DNA of 64,000 bases, taken from contig NZ_CABJFS010000001.1 in the NCBI RefSeq assembly GCF_902364945.1, positions 310,001 to 374,000 of the forward strand, read 5' to 3'. The notes below the pieces were generated by a model that was given only the letters and a program-made list of their open reading frames with translations, was not told where the DNA came from and did no database searches. Origin of the DNA: Collinsella aerofaciens (lineage in GTDB: Bacteria; Actinomycetota; Coriobacteriia; Coriobacteriales; Coriobacteriaceae). Shown piece by piece: positions 62,041-64,000 of the stretch. Numbering within the stretch: position 1 is the stretch's first letter; each line of letters opens with the position of its first letter. The position numbers were made by a program, and so were the translations under genes.

Positions 62041-63318
62041 CTAATCGAGTCCGGAGAAAGAAGGATACGCGCTCTCGCCGTGCTGACTCGCATCCAAGCC
62101 CAGTGCCTCGTCGGCCTCGTCCACGCGCAAGTTGCCGTGGAACAGCGCCTTGACCACTGCGGCGATCACCAAGTCGAGCACCAGCACAATAACGACCGTC
62201 ACCATAATGCCCAAAATCTGCGAGATGAGCAGCGACACGTCGCCCGTGTAGAACAGGCCGCCCTTACCGGTCCACGAAAGCTCCGGCACGCAGAACAGGC
62301 CCGTGAGCACGCCGCCCAAGATGCCGCCAATGCCGTGGCAGCCAAACGCGTCGAGCGCGTCGTCGTAGCCAAACTTGGTCTTAAGATGGCTGATAGCCAG
62401 GTAGCAGACGGGCGATACGATCAAGCCCATGACCAGCGCCGCCCACGGCTCGACAAAGCCCGCGCCCGGCGTGACCACCACGAGGCCCGCGACCAGACCG
62501 GTGCTGGCGCCCACCAGCGTGGGGCGACCGGTGTGCACGCGCTCAACGACAAGCCACGAAACCATGCCCGCCGCGCTGGCCGTCACGGTGTTGAGGATGG
62601 CAAGCGCGGCCACGGCGTCGGCCTTGAACTCGCTGCCGCCGTTAAAGCCAAACCAGCCAAACCAAAGCAGGCCGGCTCCCAGCGCCACAAACGGGACGTT
62701 ATGCGGACGGTAGCTCACCATGCCAAAACCGCGACGGCGGCCGAGCATTAAGCAGAGGATCAGGCCGGTAAGACCAGACGAAATGTGCACCACGTCGCCG
62801 CCGGCAAAGTCGAGCGCGCCGATGATGTCGCCGATAAAGGAGCCCTCGCCACCCCAGACCATGTGGGCGAGCGGCGCATAGACCACGAGCAGCCAAATGC
62901 CCAGGAAGGCCGTCATGGCACCAAACTTAACGCGGCCTGCCAGGCTGCCCGTGACGATAGCAGCCGTGATCATGGCAAACGCCATCTGAAAGGCGATGTT
63001 GATGATCTGGGGGTAGACGGCGCCGTCCGCGGCGTTGCCCTCGGCCGCCTGCAGCACCTGGTTGAGCACCGGCAGGCACAGAAGCTGGTCAAGGCCTCCA
63101 GTAAACGGACTCGAGCCGTCGCCGCCGTAGGCCAGCGACCAGCCGGCAACAATCCACAGCACACCGACCAGGCCAATGGCGCCAAAGCACATGAGCATGG
63201 TGTTGATGACATTTTTGCGCCTGGACAGGCCGCCATAGAAAAACGCCAGACCCGGTGTCATTAAAAACACGAGCATGGTGCAGATGAGCATAAACGTTGT
63301 CGATCCCGTATCGTACAT
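62041..63318 (-). CDS. amtB: Ammonium transporter AmtB
   Basis: 425 residues with about 11 helices. Seen: TPGLAFFYGGLSRRKNVINT near the N-terminus, LDFAGGDVVHISSGLTGLIL (twin-His pore region), WFGFNGGSE and FGCHGIGGILGGVLTGLF. It conducts ammonia, gated by PII. ATG 63318 with AAGGGGGAG is preferred. glnB follows, separated by 155 bases holding a nested palindrome. Confidence 0.96.
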   Translation of the reverse strand: MYDTGSTTFMLICTMLVFLMTPGLAFFYGGLSRRKNVINTMLMCFGAIGLVGVLWIVAGWSLAYGGDGSSPFTGGLDQLLCLPVLNQVLQAAEGNAADGAVYPQIINIAFQMAFAMITAAIVTGSLAGRVKFGAMTAFLGIWLLVVYAPLAHMVWGGEGSFIGDIIGALDFAGGDVVHISSGLTGLILCLMLGRRRGFGMVSYRPHNVPFVALGAGLLWFGWFGFNGGSEFKADAVAALAILNTVTASAAGMVSWLVVERVHTGRPTLVGASTGLVAGLVVVTPGAGFVEPWAALVMGLIVSPVCYLAISHLKTKFGYDDALDAFGCHGIGGILGGVLTGLFCVPELSWTGKGGLFYTGDVSLLISQILGIMVTVVIVLVLDLVIAAVVKALFHGNLRVDEADEALGLDASQHGESAYPSFSGLD

Positions 63319-63516
63319 TCGCTCCCCCTTGGTCGCATGAACGTTGTCGGCGCTCATGATGCGGCCGAGGGCCAACTGGTGTAGACCAGATACGGCGTTG
63401 TTAAACGCTGCGTTGTCGAATGGAAACGGTGCCGCAATCTTGGAAACGGCACGGCAACGGGCGCGAAACGAACGGGAAACGTGCGAACGAGAAGGGCGCG
63501 CTTGGCTCCGCTTTGG

Positions 63517-64000
63517 CTAGCGCCGGAACAGCTCGCGGGCTCGGTCGCGGAGGTCGGTAGCTCGGATGACGCCCTCGTAACGATTGATGCGCAGACGCGG
63601 GAAGGCGTTAAAGAAGCGTAGGTCGCGGCGGCTGAGTGACACGCTCGGCACCGGGCGGCTCATGCGCTTGCCGGCAAGGCGACGACCGAGCGACGGACGC
63701 GGCATGCTCGGCGCGGCATCGGCCACGCGACGGGCAGCGAGCGCCAGGCCGCGAGCACCATCCGAAATAAACGTCGGCATCGAAGCCTTCTCGCGCAGGG
63801 CATCGAGCGCCGCGTCGCCCAGCTCGGCCAGCCAAGCGTTAACGGCGCGACCGCGGATATGCGTCTGCGCCACCGAGTCGATCGCCGAATCGGGAATACG
63901 TTCGAGCATAGAGTTGGAGGCATCGGCAAGCGACTCATTGATGCGGTCGGCAAGGTCGGCACGCACACGCTCCAGCTGATCGGACAGACGCCGCCAGCTC
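63517..64000 (-). CDS. Unidentified protein, C-terminal part (runs off the window)
   Basis: At least 160 residues are visible; the frame stays open to the window end, so the start is outside. The visible part begins SWRRLSDQLERVRADLADRI and is helical with many Arg and Ala residues, then RPVPSVSLSRRDLRFFNAFP and a tail rich in Arg (ATDLRDRARELFRR). I do not recognise the family. A GTG at 63966 is an internal codon of the open frame, not a supported start. Confidence 0.55.
   Translation of the reverse strand, partial: SWRRLSDQLERVRADLADRINESLADASNSMLERIPDSAIDSVAQTHIRGRAVNAWLAELGDAALDALREKASMPTFISDGARGLALAARRVADAAPSMPRPSLGRRLAGKRMSRPVPSVSLSRRDLRFFNAFPRLRINRYEGVIRATDLRDRARELFRR

Overview
The window is about 60% GC and gene-dense, with nearly all genes on the minus strand. 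Gene content (Veg-ispE pair, class II LysRS with a C-terminal tRNA-binding domain, Gls24/AmaP cluster, energy-coupling-factor riboflavin uptake, a very large acyl-CoA dehydratase activase) and the style of the intergenic repeats suggest a gut Coriobacteriia actinobacterium, most likely Collinsella or a close relative. This is inference from gene style; no search was run.

Layout. 1-3.2 kb: the edge of a RelB/DinJ-type antitoxin, then clpC. 3.2-15.1 kb: housekeeping on the minus strand: a Thr/Ser exporter-like protein, lysS, greA, tatA, tRNA-Pro, veg-ispE, dtd, rdgB, rph, murI, a HAD phosphatase and murE. 15.3-19.6 kb (plus): a binding-protein/permease fusion for amino acids, asnB and tRNA-Val, then tandem debris derived from the tRNA 3' end and a MITE-like element. 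20.3-25.3 kb: argC-argJ-argB-argD behind tandem ARG-box-like sites. 25.4-30 kb: two small flavin-binding-fold proteins and the ribU-ecfAA-ecfT operon under an FMN riboswitch. 30-33 kb: groES-groEL, bracketed by two unusual double-stem palindromes. 33-46 kb: an amidohydrolase, an M20 peptidase, membrane proteins, the asp23/amaP cluster, yebC, a large multi-span membrane protein, lgt, a NifU-like scaffold and a dCMP deaminase. 46-52 kb: coaX, an OPT transporter, a DUF389 protein, a truncated AAC(3) gene and a 3-hydroxyacyl-CoA dehydrogenase. 52.6-64 kb: a 1600-residue activase with its TetR regulator, a HAD phosphatase, a TetR/MFS drug-efflux pair, glnB-amtB and an unidentified gene running off the end.

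The most unusual content is between the genes. (i) Many minus-strand genes are followed, often within 0-12 bases of the stop codon, by a hairpin whose stem differs each time while the loop keeps a GGGACRGG-like core. (ii) Two ~145 bp palindromes with exactly 38-bp perfect outer arms plus an inner stem flank groES-groEL; they share junction motifs although their arms are unrelated. (iii) Further nested palindromes lie at 19.95-20.27, 52.3 and 61.9 kb. (iv) A promoter-hairpin-terminator arrangement at 58.3 kb looks like a small RNA gene. No CRISPR array, rRNA, phage or transposase gene was seen.
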